Assembly: GCA_022315425.1 (NCBI GenBank)
Contig: JAIUPT010000039.1
Coordinates: forward strand, 868,001 to 932,000
DNA length: 64,000 nt
Direction of reading: 5' to 3'
DNA from: Pseudevernia furfuracea
Taxonomy: Eukaryota; Ascomycota; Lecanoromycetes; Lecanorales; Parmeliaceae
Part shown: in pieces, positions 22,881 to 33,200 of the stretch
Layout: each line of letters starts with the position of its first letter
Numbering within the stretch: the first letter of the stretch is position 1
Translations under genes and position numbers: made by a program
The notes under the pieces: generated by a model
Told to the model about the DNA's origin: nothing
What the model saw: only the letters and a program-made list of their open reading frames with translations
Databases searched by the model: none

Positions 22881-23936
22881 TCAGAGAGAATCAGGCGTGG
22901 CCAAATTCTTGTTCACGGGTGACTGAGTAAGAATGGCCGCTGCGTCAATATCATATTCTGTTTCTGCATTTCCTAGCTCTCTTCGTCGAGGCAATGCAAT
23001 CACCGAACACGGCGATTTCGTTCCAGGGCGAGTCGCTTCTCTGTGACTTGAGACGTTGAGAACCCAAAGTGACCGGGCTATTCTCCACATTCGAATCGGC
23101 GCGTACGAGCGAGTGGTGGTAGGTGGAGATATTACCAATGAGGTCTCGTTGAAGGTGAATCAGCCGAAGACATTAGGTAGGTTGTCAAGCATATGGCGAT
23201 TGCGTCGTCACCCTTTGTCGTAACGAATCTGATATCTGCAAGCTCGCTCTCGATCAAAAGCAAGAAGCCGCGACAAAATGGCTGGCAGCCCTTGTCTTTT
23301 GCCGACTTACGCGGGAAACAACAGAATTTGGATCTCCAAATAACATCATTAACTATCGGCTCGCTCAACTGACTGTGGTGCTCGCAATCGCTGGAGAATT
23401 CATGGTATCAAGCCTGCCATGAAGAACTCGATCATGTGGCCACTCATCGCGACACTTATCCTTCTCAGTCGCTCTTGGGCAGGACTGGTCTAGGAGATCA
23501 TGTCCAGGCAGTCCAATGAGGAGGCTTAGCATATCGCATATCTCGCGGCATATCCCTCAGGATTCTCCAACGCGAGTTTTCGAGGTCTTTTGCCAATAAC
23601 TGGGCATTGGAAGTCAGCGACGGCTTGCTTTACCGGCGGGATACATACCGACGGCGAGGCAGATCTGGCTCTTGGCTCAAACTCCGCCCGAACGATATGC
23701 ACTTTTCGATGGACTTTGAGACTGTTCTCTCCATACAAAATACCAAGTGACACATTCGAGAAATGCCCCGAAGTCCTCGGTATCCCAAGACTTCCGAAGC
23801 CCCAGCTCTGTTCAGAGTCGGAATCGAGAGCACAAAGCTGTAGAAGATGTCGCAAGATATCTACCTGTATCTCCATAGGCATGACTTCAAGCGTACGCTT
23901 CGCTGCAAAGGGGCCAATTCGAGACCGGCGGGCCAT
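22881..23936 (-). pseudogene. Decayed F-box-like family gene
   Basis: The 23936-23526 frame encodes a segment aligning by eye with the intact copy at 29965-31255: TLEVMPMEIQVDILRHLL (versus TLEGMPMEVQLEVMRNFL), then SWGFGSLGI and LGILYGEN (versus LSVLYGEN). Further downstream, about 23280-23170, CRGFLLLIESELADIR matches the VRDFLLLIKNELGHIK block of the intact gene. The blocks lie in different frames with stops between them and much of the middle is missing, so this is a broken paralogue. Confidence 0.6.
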
Positions 23937-26530
23937 GCTTCTGAGGTCTTGGGTGGCTTACCTCCGTCCATGATGAATGTTTACTTGTGCGTCTCGGTGA
24001 ATAGTCCAGCTTTTTAAATAATTTCCTAGAAGCGTTGCTACAGTGTTTTCGGAGTATTTTGGTGGTGTGAATAGCTGAGACGGAGTGAAAGCGTTGAGTG
24101 GTGAGGCTTGAAGTTTGAAAGTGTAGGTGGAGTTCGTTGTACGGCAGGGCGAGCGAGAACGAGACCATATGTTGAAATTTACATCGGGTCAAAACGTTCC
24201 TCTCAATAAGTCGTTCCAAGGTTTCTTCTGAGTGCTCATTGACTTCGAAAAAGTCTCTCATTAGCATCGATTCGCGTATAAAAATTGGTTCAGAGTATTT
24301 AATACAACGAAAAGGGGTCAGATTTGACCGATTTCAAATGTTTTTAATAGTATCTCAATTATTCCAGAGAGTATCTTTCATCGGTTGCATCGTGTAAGTT
24401 GACAGGTGAAGGGATTTTGTCAGTAGCCTCAAAGCCAAGTTTTCAATACTAATATTTTATTTCCAGATTTGCCTCAATGGAAGAGGATAGAAGCAGCCTA
24501 GGCGCATGCTCCAGGTCCCAATTGGTACTGGCAAGCTTACAGTCTTGAGGTGGCGCTTGATTCGAGAAGACCTTGGCTCTGTCATGCTGCTCTATTATGG
24601 AGTCTGCTTTTTAGGCGAAAAATGGTGGCCGCGATGCCTAGGTACGCAGTCTTCACATATAATAGCGGGAGGGGTGAATGTTTCACGAAGCTGGGAGCAC
24701 AATTTTCAATATTGTGGGATAGATAGGGTAGCATTGATACTTGATGCAGATGCGACGTTGAATTTGGTCATGACTTTTGTGATGAAAAAGATAGCGTTAG
24801 CTGTTACGACTGGTGATGTAGAGGAGGTCAGTTTGACGTGGGAAATGGTCAGAGTAGCGTTAATTGATACATTGGATGCTACCGCGAGTTTGAATGCAGT
24901 CACGTAGCTAACGACCAAAGTGGTTTCGACTTTTGGGACAGGCTCTGCTACGAACTTTGTATTGAGAGGGCATCTGTAACATCTAATGGGCGGGAAATAG
25001 AGAGCGGAAGTTGTCCTGGTATTGCGATGATTTTCTACGGCATGGTGACATTCGCGTTGAAAAGCATAACCTCGCCGCCCGTGGGAATAAGGGATGAGAG
25101 TGACCTTGATGTGGCAGGTGCCTTCCAGGGTAAGCTAGTATTTTTCGCAGAATAGTAAGCTTCGTTAATTGCGACACTGAATAACGCGGACGTCTGATGA
25201 GCTGCAATACTCGCGCTGCGAGAAGAAGCCAGTAAGGTTTGGTAGATGTTTACGCCCCCGAATTTAGGGGCTGAGACGTAGTGCCACCGGAGATGAAATT
25301 CCGGAGGAATTATCCTTTGGTCGTGCTCGTGAGTATTAAAATCCGAAACACCCATGCTGAGCAAGGAGCAGACGCTGAGGTGATAGACCCACAGAAATAT
25401 ATTGTGCTTGGGCATTATCAAAGTGAAGCAAGTGGTGGTTATGATACTGGCGATGGGGATTGCAGATGGCTCTATTGAGCACTCTTCGGCAAGGACTTTT
25501 GTCTGACTGCCTTGTGCGAAACGGGGAGAAAATTTATCGAAAGCATCGCCACTTACTGTAATGCGAGCCGGATATACCATCATCACTGGAAATTGCATAA
25601 AAAAGTCCAACCTTCTGAGGGTTTCTGTGAATCTCATTCTGGCAGACTTAGTACTTTACCCCAATTTCAAGAACCTTACCACGAGAAGATTTACCGAGAA
25701 TCATTGATAACAACAATTTTTTTAATGTTATACGAAGTACATGTTGACAGTCGAGGGGATCAACGGTTCGATGGCCGTCAAGTGCCTCATCTTTACTGGA
25801 AACAGCGGAAATGGAATGGCAATCTTTGCAACGCCTTGCGGAAACAAGTTCCTCGAATCCATTCCTTCTTCCTGGCAAGACTAATCCGTGAACGAGAGAA
25901 ATACTGCTGGACGATGTATTGTTTACCGCGAGAAGTTTTTCAACCCCTAGAGAGGCGCAGCGTGGTAATGCTCTTGGTTAGCCACTCGTATCTGGGGGGG
26001 GGAGGATGTTGCTACGGACAGACTTTCTGTTCTTTTTTTGAACCCATTCGACAAACAGGCCAAGAAACCATGTCATCGTAGGCGTAACTTACAAAGTCGC
26101 CTGGATTTTCCAAGAGACCACCGCTGACTTGGAAATAGTGAAGGCCATAAGGAACCTGCCCCAACAGCTCAGAGAGTTGCTTCGATGTGCATGCGATGCT
26201 GAGGCCTTCTCTTTAAACACCTATTGAGCCGCTCGAACAGCATCTGTCGAGTAGGAATCGAAGGGGTGCGGCGACTAGTGTATTTATAGGGGATAAGATG
26301 CTGAATGTGTCAAGTAGGATTTTGCTTGGGAGGTGTGTAGGTTAAGTGAGATCTGGTAGTTTTGAAGGGAGATGGTCACCATCTTTTGGCTAAGGCTAGC
26401 CCTAGGTTACGGCTCAGCCCTACACTAGTGTGCTAAGCCGTGGCCTTCTATTTCTACATGCATGCATTTGTACTTAAAAAACCTCATATTTAGAATTCTA
26501 TTCGAACCACATTTAAACGCTATTTCAGTC
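23937..26530. other. Gene-poor stretch with degenerate frames
   Basis: Several open frames of 120-200 codons occur (for example 25035-25637 minus and 25512-26081 plus), but none shows a recognisable domain, good start context or splice signals. The minus-strand region 24700-25640 may be a remnant of an unknown gene. A degenerate duplicated motif (GTAGC(A/G)TT...GATGC...TTGAAT) occurs at about 24727-24765 and 24851-24900. The sequence is visibly AT-richer than the conserved block. Confidence 0.4.
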
Positions 26531-27770
26531 TTATGTGTAGTCCCTGACATCAGGCTTTGAAATAGAACTTAGTGAAGTTGGAGGTTCGGGCGAGCTGTCG
26601 GGGGTGAATGGGAATTCATTGGCAAATTCAACGCTAGAGGCTCGAGTCGTGAATGATTTGACGGCTTCGGATTGATGTGACCAGCTATCGAGTAGGTACG
26701 AGTCCTTTCGAAGATGCGACTTCGAGAACCTAATCTTCGGTCTTGACGACTCATAGACATCCTTCAAACCGTCCATCAGCAAATTCAATAGCTTTTGCTG
26801 TCCATATGCAAACGACTACCGAAGCTGGACAGTACCGCTCCTGGGAGATCGAATGCTCTCAGACGCCCGACGAGGCTGAACCTAGTCCTGATTTCCCTTC
26901 ACCACTTGTGTCGCATGCAGGACACCCAGTCCTATCCACGAGGAACGAGGATATCATGATTGTTCGAATTTGATCAAGTTGATACACAAAATCCATAGTG
27001 CCTGGCGCTTGAGCTTGCAGTTCCGAGTTCAAGGCCTAAGAGTCGGTAGGCATACTGAATTGCGCTTAGGAGCTTTCTGTTCCTAAGCTCTGCTGCCATG
27101 GGCTTGTTGATCTCGATCTTCAAACTAGTCACGTATAGATGTGCTGGTGTGTGGTGGATGAGGAAGTCTAGGCAGTCCGTTGGCGTTGTAATCGGATGCG
27201 TCTTGTTGGTAGCCTCGCGGAGACTTCCAGAGGGTGAATGTAGAGCCTGTGGAATCATGAGCCGATTTTTCACATACATGGAATTCTGTTGGCTTGCTGA
27301 GAGTCGACAAATGCTACGGTAGAGTGGTTGTCTGTCTCACAGGCAAGCTCATAGTGCGATAACCATATAATACCTGCAACGCGGCAACCGAGATAGGTTT
27401 CGAGACATATAGGATATTCAAGCTTCCGCGCTGGATGTCCTTTTCGTTCATGCCAAGGTTAATGCATCCTATGGCTATACGCCCTCCGCTTGGGATTACA
27501 TTTCTAACAATCATAGATAGAACTTCAGTGGGCACTCCGCTGATTCGACCTCTGTCTGGGAATGTGTCAGTTCCAACCTCTCGATCAAATCTTGGAACTC
27601 CTCACATGATCTATAAAAGCTCTTCGTCAAGTAGGTATTCATTGATAGACTGGTACATAACTTGAACGGCTCCATTTTTGAGTACTTTGACCTGTCCTGA
27701 GCCTACTGAATATGTGCCACCCTTATCGATCGGCCGCCCTTCAGTCGAGGTCTGGTAACAAGAGGTATGC
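26531..27770 (-). pseudogene. F-box-like family gene, damaged or with unresolved introns
   Basis: Minus-strand blocks look like another member of the family: GVPTEVLSMIVRNVIP and LNILYVSKPISVAALQVLYG (27550-27360), then TPTDCLDFLIHHTPAHLYV (about 27180) and a Ser-rich C-terminal block from QKLLNLLMDGLKDVYE (26800-26531). The blocks are in different frames. A plausible intron (GTGAGG...AACTGAC...CCCAG, about 27605-27556) leaves the upstream reading frame with a TAG stop, and I could not build one open model. It may be a gene with introns I misplaced, but damage is more likely. Confidence 0.4.
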
Positions 27771-28794
27771 ATGATGGGCTAGTGTTTGCTGTGACTCCGA
27801 GATATTATCCAAAGTGCTGCTTGATGATTGGAAGAGAGAAGGTCGGGGTGAAGTTGTGAAGAGTAGTCAAGGTGAGATTTGAACATAGTTTCACCACGAA
27901 GCTAGAGTCTAACGCGGAGTCGAACTCACTTTCACCGCAAAAGGGTCTCAGAAGTCGTGCTCAGACATGCCAGCAGTTCCTCTCACCATAGCCATTTGGT
28001 TCTGCTGTTGCAGCTGTATAGCGTAAGGTTACACAAAGTGCATTCTCTGCTGGTAGAGCCTACTGTGCCCTTCGAAGATTCTCTGCTAAAGGACAGGACA
28101 TACGGCGAGCTTTAGACCTTGGCGTTGAGAGAGAGAGATAGCCTGGTACCCTGTGGTATGGGCTGTCATGTAGTCTCCAGCGCTCTCGCACTGAGGCCAA
28201 GATTGCCAAGAAAAACTATGATTGGAGGATCTTATCGAACCAAGCATTATTTGCATGAATTTGTCGTGAGTACATCATACCGCAAGGACGACACCGGATT
28301 TCTTGATGAATCATAGTCGCCGTAGCTTACGTCTACGACAGGCGATGTCCGCTTGATTAGCTATCGAATAAGAACATGCCAAAGCGTCCGAAGATGCGGT
28401 GTCGCTGATTTACTCTATGGGTGCAGTGGTGTCGGCAAACCTGGCTCAATCTCAATCGTGTGATTGGACTACTAACTGTTATTGGAACCAACTAGTCTAT
28501 TCAACGTCCTGATTTACTCGTTTCAAAAAAGTGTCATAGACGGAGTGGACACATCATTGGTCAAATCGAGGGGGCGACTTGCCACACTAAGAAGCGTAAT
28601 CCATGCCCTTGAAGCGACCGAGGCGGTATCACCTGATTCATCCAAAAGTTTCATGGAAAAGTGTTATACCAGGGGAATGACAGAATGTATATAATAGCTT
28701 CTTTCTTCCATCTTCTCAACATACCAGAATTCTCGTGTCCTCCTAAAATACAACTCGTTTCCACCACCCTTTCACGCAAAGCACACCACTCAAG
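27771..28794. other. Gene-free region and promoter of the SprT-like gene
   Basis: About 1 kb with no supported gene. A TATATAAT box at 28688-28695 is 100-107 bp upstream of the SprT-like start and is followed by a CT-rich tract, a plausible core promoter. Confidence 0.45.
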
Positions 28795-29605
28795 ATGTCT
28801 CGCAGAATTCGGGAACACCATTTTCAGAGTGCTGTTACAGATAGCATTCGAACATATCGAGGAACGCCGTATGCATGCAACGAGAGGGATATCAATCTCG
28901 CAACCTGGGATTTCTCTGATGACAACATACGTCCATACGTAAGCGCTAGCGAGGCAAACCGCGAGCTTGTCCAACACAACGATGAGAGAAGACCGAATCC
29001 ACCCCACGAGCGTGATGCCATCAGACGCCTTACATATGCTATGGCCGAGGCTAAAGCAGGTTATTGGGGTCCGGATTTGATGATCAAGTGCTTCCTCGAT
29101 TTCGACGTCATGTTCTTTGGTGGCGTACTTCGAGGAAACTGTCACGTGGACTGGATCGACTTCAACGACCCGTATTGGCCGCTAGATCAGGCCGTTAGGG
29201 GAAACAATCTCGGTATTACAAATCTCGGTATTACACGCTATCTGCGAACTGGACGCGCATTGATCTGGCTAAATGCCAGAGGCATCTTCTTGAGTCCGAT
29301 CATCGCCAATCCCTTCAAAGCCGCGTTCTTTACGTTGCTGCACGAGATGTGTGTACGTATCACATACCTACATTTCTCTGCGCTTGATTGCGTAGACTGA
29401 CAAAAACCAGCACGCCTTCGAGTGGGTGCGAGTTAGGCATGAGGAAATCCCCAACGGTCCAGAAGTCGGGCACGGCTCAGATTTTAGAATCAGGATCCAT
29501 GCTGTGAACAGGAGGGCGAAGAATCGGTTTGATCTTGAAGCACTTACACCTTGGGAACGCTATGGACCTACCTGTCCTCCTGCTTTGGACCCGAGGCTTG
29601 GATAG
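28795..29605 (+). CDS. SprT-like zinc metallopeptidase-family protein
   Basis: Exons 28795-29352 and 29411-29605 encode 250 residues. Splicing at GTACGT joins LLHEMC to HAFEW, creating HEMCH, an HExxH zinc motif, followed about 18 residues later by GHGSDF, the usual third-ligand region of SprT-like domains. Upstream blocks FFGGVLRGNCHVDW and LRTGRALIWLNARGI fit the SprT N-terminal fold. SPRTN/Wss1 relatives cleave DNA-protein crosslinks, but this protein lacks visible UBZ, SHP or PIP motifs, so its substrate is unknown. A perfect 15-bp tandem duplication (29209-29238) repeats NLGIT. It lies among F-box-like genes in the accessory region. An expanded family of this kind in Leotiomycetes is recalled, not searched. 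Confidence 0.75.
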
Positions 29606-29883
29606 GGAAGGTCATCGAGGATTTGATGTGCAGCGAGCGGTATCAGGATAGTCAGATTCGCTGTTCTATGTAGATGCAGAGAAAAGGGCAATTACCAGAT
29701 GGGCATGGTTGAGAGTTGTAGCGATTCTTCTTCTTTCCTTGGCCTTCTAACTGAGACCGTGCTTAGCTGTCACGTTATGGACGTAGTATCGGAATAATGA
29801 TGTAGTGGTGTCACGATATGAATAGGATACCAGCTATAGAGTGTTCTATGGTATAGGAATGTAGGAATTATCATGGTGCCAAG

Positions 29884-29909
29884 TCACGCTAGTTGGTAGG
29901 CTAGCGTGA
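29884..29909. repeat. Perfect 9-bp inverted repeat between converging genes
   Basis: Arms TCACGCTAG (29884-29892) and CTAGCGTGA (29901-29909) flank an 8-nt loop. The element lies between the 3' ends of the SprT-like and F-box-like genes and could act in 3'-end formation, or be a relic of a small mobile element. Confidence 0.6.
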
Positions 29910-29964
29910 GCATGACGTTACCGACCTGTTCGAATACATTCTTCCGATTACCAGCAGGGCTTCA

Positions 29965-31255
29965 CTAGTCCTTGGGCTTTTGAAATCCAGAGAAGACCGA
30001 GTGTAGCTTCAGCTCTTGCAAGTCCCAGATGACCTTCCTTTGAGACTGACCCATGGGCGACCAAGCCTCGTTCTCAGCAAGTAGTTGATCTTGGTCCTTG
30101 CATGGAACCTCGAAGGCAGAGACTAAGAAGTGTCGTACTGTTGGACATGTCAATAAGATGAGAAGAGTGGACTTCAGCAAAGGGTCAAGATTACCAATCA
30201 AGTCACAAGAAGACAAGTCAAGGAAATACCCCATAATTGTCCTCGAAGTAGGAGACGCGCTTTTTGTCTCTCTCTGGCTTGTAGTGGTCTTCTGCATCGG
30301 CAAGTAGTTTGATGATCTGCGAGTGCAAGATAGACATGCTGGAGGACATCCTAGGGAAGTTCATATATGCCGGCGGAGGTGGCACCCACGCTTTATTCCT
30401 CTTCTCCAGCTCGTGCAAGATCCAGTCGGAAATATAACACGTGCGGTTGGTCCAGGGACTTGGGCCTAACGTGATCGCCTTGATATGGCCGAGCTCATTT
30501 TTTATGAGAAGCAGGAAGTCACGGACAAAGCGTTCAGGCCAGTCTGTTATTTGTGGCGACTTCGAGGAGAACTTGGTAGGAATGAAATCGTCCCACCTTC
30601 CCCCCAACACAAGTTCTAGCGATTTTAACCCACGCAATCTCCTGAGGATTTGGAGTAATGAGCCTCCCAAAAAGAGCATCATGGCGTACTTACTCAATTC
30701 GACCCGCAAGGTCTTGAGTCGCTCCTGACCAAGTTGAGTTTGCGAGATCAGGTCAAGGCAGTCGACCCCAGATACCGTGGTCAGCCGGTCCTTTGGCAGG
30801 TTTCCTAAGTTCCTCCAGCGGACAGACTTGAGAAATTCGTGTGTAATCTGATGAACTATGTCAGCCGATCTAAGATAGAAGCAAAAAAAAATTGGAGAAA
30901 CTGACAGGTCCATAGTCCTCATCCCGCTCCTTCGAGTCGTCAGATTCTTACAGCGCGTATTCTGATTCCCAGACGTAAAATTTATTCTCACCATAAAGCA
31001 CACTTAGTCCTATTGCAGAGAAATATTTTGAGACGCTCAAGATGCCCAAGGATCCAAAACCCCAGCTGTGATTAGTGTAGGTGTTTTGCGGAAACAACTC
31101 AATGATATAAGGACTTTTGAGGAAGTTGCGCATTACTTCCAGCTGGACCTCCATAGGCATCCCTTCAAGTGTGGCTTTTCCTGCCATGCGGTCAGCTAGT
31201 GTACTCTACTGGTAAGGACCGCGATCGGGATGCTATATGACTTACCGGGGGCCAT
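29965..31255 (-). CDS. F-box-like family protein, intact copy
   Basis: Four exons, 31255-31246, 31180-30952, 30869-30230 and 30171-29965, sum to 1,086 nt (361 residues). The first exon is 10 nt (ATGGCCCCCG before GTAAGT). The N terminus has an F-box-like helix set (LEGMPMEVQLEVMRNFL, then ILSVSKYFSAIGLSVLYGEN), as in many fungal proteins of uncertain function; a leucine-rich region follows (ILRRLRGLKSLELVLGGRW; FLLLIKNELGHIK). The last intron (GTATTT..GAAG) is the least certain, but all phases agree. F-box proteins usually recruit substrates to SCF ubiquitin ligases, but Skp1 binding cannot be read from the sequence. Decayed relatives lie at 22.9-23.9 and 26.5-27.8 kb. Confidence 0.65.
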
Positions 31256-31800
31256 AGTAATTGACTTTCAATTGGGTTTCAATCCTGTAGCGTGATGCTT
31301 GCTTGGCTCTACTAGGGTTTGGTTTAGCAAGTTGTTGTGGTGTGGTTGAGGGTGTTTGTACGTTGTAGGTTTGGGGCCAAAACATCGATTGATTACTAAT
31401 CCATGCCCTTTACCAAAGGGGTTTGATTCGGTATCTCCTTTTCTCTTCCTCGATTCCTCCTTCCCGCTAGTCGCCAACTTCTTTTCTCTTTTTTTTCGAC
31501 ATCATTTAGATTTCCTGCAGACAGCATGGGCTGATAAGAGATGAATCTATATTAGACGGTCTCACACCACACTTCGCCTCATTATTACACCTTTGTACTA
31601 TAGTGAATGAGTCTCGCGCGCTAAGATCTGTTGGTAAGTGGATTGATATTCGCTTTTCTAAATGTAATAGTAGCATAACACTTTCGAGCAGGCCTCTTAT
31701 GCGGGACGAAAGTATTATGCTACGGTCATATGCTCGTTGCGTTGGAGCCACTGTTTTTAGTTTAAAACACATTATGGCAATCTTTACCACTAGGCAATAG
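31256..31800. other. Gene-free stretch
   Basis: About 545 bp. A CT-rich/T-rich tract near 31436-31500 is the only visible feature; no coding frame is convincing. Confidence 0.5.
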
Positions 31801-33200
31801 AACTCTCCCGCTGCCCACCACGATCTTCATCGACAACCACCCTTTAAGGTCTCCCACTCTCCTCCCCCGCCCTTTGGACTGGGGCTCTCACATCAAAACC
31901 TCAGGCTAATTCGACCACCTCACGAGTATCGAGTACGCTGCGCCAGTAGAGCTCTTTCGACGTTCTTGGAAAACGGCCCAGCCCCAACCTATGTCGGAAT
32001 TGGCTCCATCCCTTTCCATAACGCCGCGGCACCCACGACGATGATCATTGAAGCTGTCACGTCCCTTGGAGTCAGAGCGATCTTCCATCGTGGCCGGGCT
32101 GGCCTTGGTGACGCCCGGGAAGAGCGCAAGATACCCGAGGACGTTTATCTTGTGAATGACATGCCGCAACTCATGGCTTTTTCCTCGCTGCGGCGCCGCC
32201 GTCGTCCACCATGGTGGAGCGAGTGCAACGAGCGCCGGACTCGCGGTAGGAGTGCCTGCGGTCGTCATGCCGTTCTCCGGCAGCCAGTTTTCCCGGGGCG
32301 AGATGATTGCCAAGGAGGGTGCCGGCCCGAACCCGGTGCCATTCAGCACGTTGACAAGTAAGCGACTGGCAGAGGCGATTGCGTTCGCGCCGGAGTGGAA
32401 AGTCGCGGTGGTTGCAAAGAATCTCATGGAGGCTATCAGCGAGGATAAGGGTGTTGAGACGGGCGTCGCCTGTTTTCATGCTTCGTTAGGGCTAGGACGC
32501 GGGGTTGTCCGAAGGTGTGCGATATATCCTCAGCGGGTTGCGGTATGGAAGCTCGAAGCTCGTTCTGGTAAGCGAAAAGGGCCCGTGTTCCAATGTGACT
32601 AAACGTTTTTTACTTTTTTTCCTCACCAAATCCAAAATCCAAATCTTCCTAAGCCCATTATACTCAACAACCACACATCCAAATAGTCTCACATGATAAA
32701 TGAATAGGGTCCATATAGTGCACAGTCGATATATATATCCCTTCTTCTATTCCTAAAAGCTCAAATATAAGACTTACGACAAACAATTCATATTTAGTAT
32801 GAAGGGGCACTGGGGATATCGAAATAGCGCTAGTATGAGCCCTAACGGTTTGACTCGCATGGTAAACGCAGCCCGTGGCTGGAGCGAAGAAACAGGGCGC
32901 CGTGGGTGGTTTTCTGAAAGCTTTCGGCAAAGGTAGAGGTGCGCCGTTATCTTCAAGCCCGCTTCCGGTGAGCTACTTCTCCCCCCCTCCGACTGTTCAT
33001 CCTTCCTTTCCCTCCCTTTTCCCACACCATCTTACCCATCATAACGCCTTCAATGCCAAGGACCACGGCAACAGGAGGCTGCGGCGTCCCGGGTCACGCA
33101 TTCATGGGCGTATACAAGTTCTCTGCCGGAATTGCGCGCCGGCAAGACAACTCTGGGAAACTATGCATTTACGGCACGGGTTGAACAAGGGGAGATAGGG
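31801..33200 (+). pseudogene. Broken sterol 3-beta-glucosyltransferase-like gene
   Basis: Remnants of a glycosyltransferase family 28 protein (UGT51-like) appear in order but across frames. They are LDWGSHIKTSG (about 31880), NGPAPTYVGIGSIP (31975-32015), PEDVYLVNDMPQ (32135-32170), then, after a frame change near 32185, AAVVHHGGASATSAGLAVGV (about 32200-32255) with GEMIAKEGAGPNPVPF. HHGGA is the UDP-sugar-binding signature. Later pieces include GAKKQGAVGGFLKAFGKG (32882-32935), an IFKPAS block and GVPGHAFMGVYK (33083-33118), which match the tail of fungal members. Stops and at least three frame changes rule out a working protein. The region is GC-richer than its surroundings. Confidence 0.6.

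Noticed and set aside
25035..25637. 200-residue minus-strand frame as a gene
   Set aside because: Possible remnant, but no family, no supported splice sites, and stops in all continuing frames downstream.
25512..26081. 189-residue plus-strand frame
   Set aside because: No recognisable domain or promoter context, poor composition, and located in a region of degenerate sequence.
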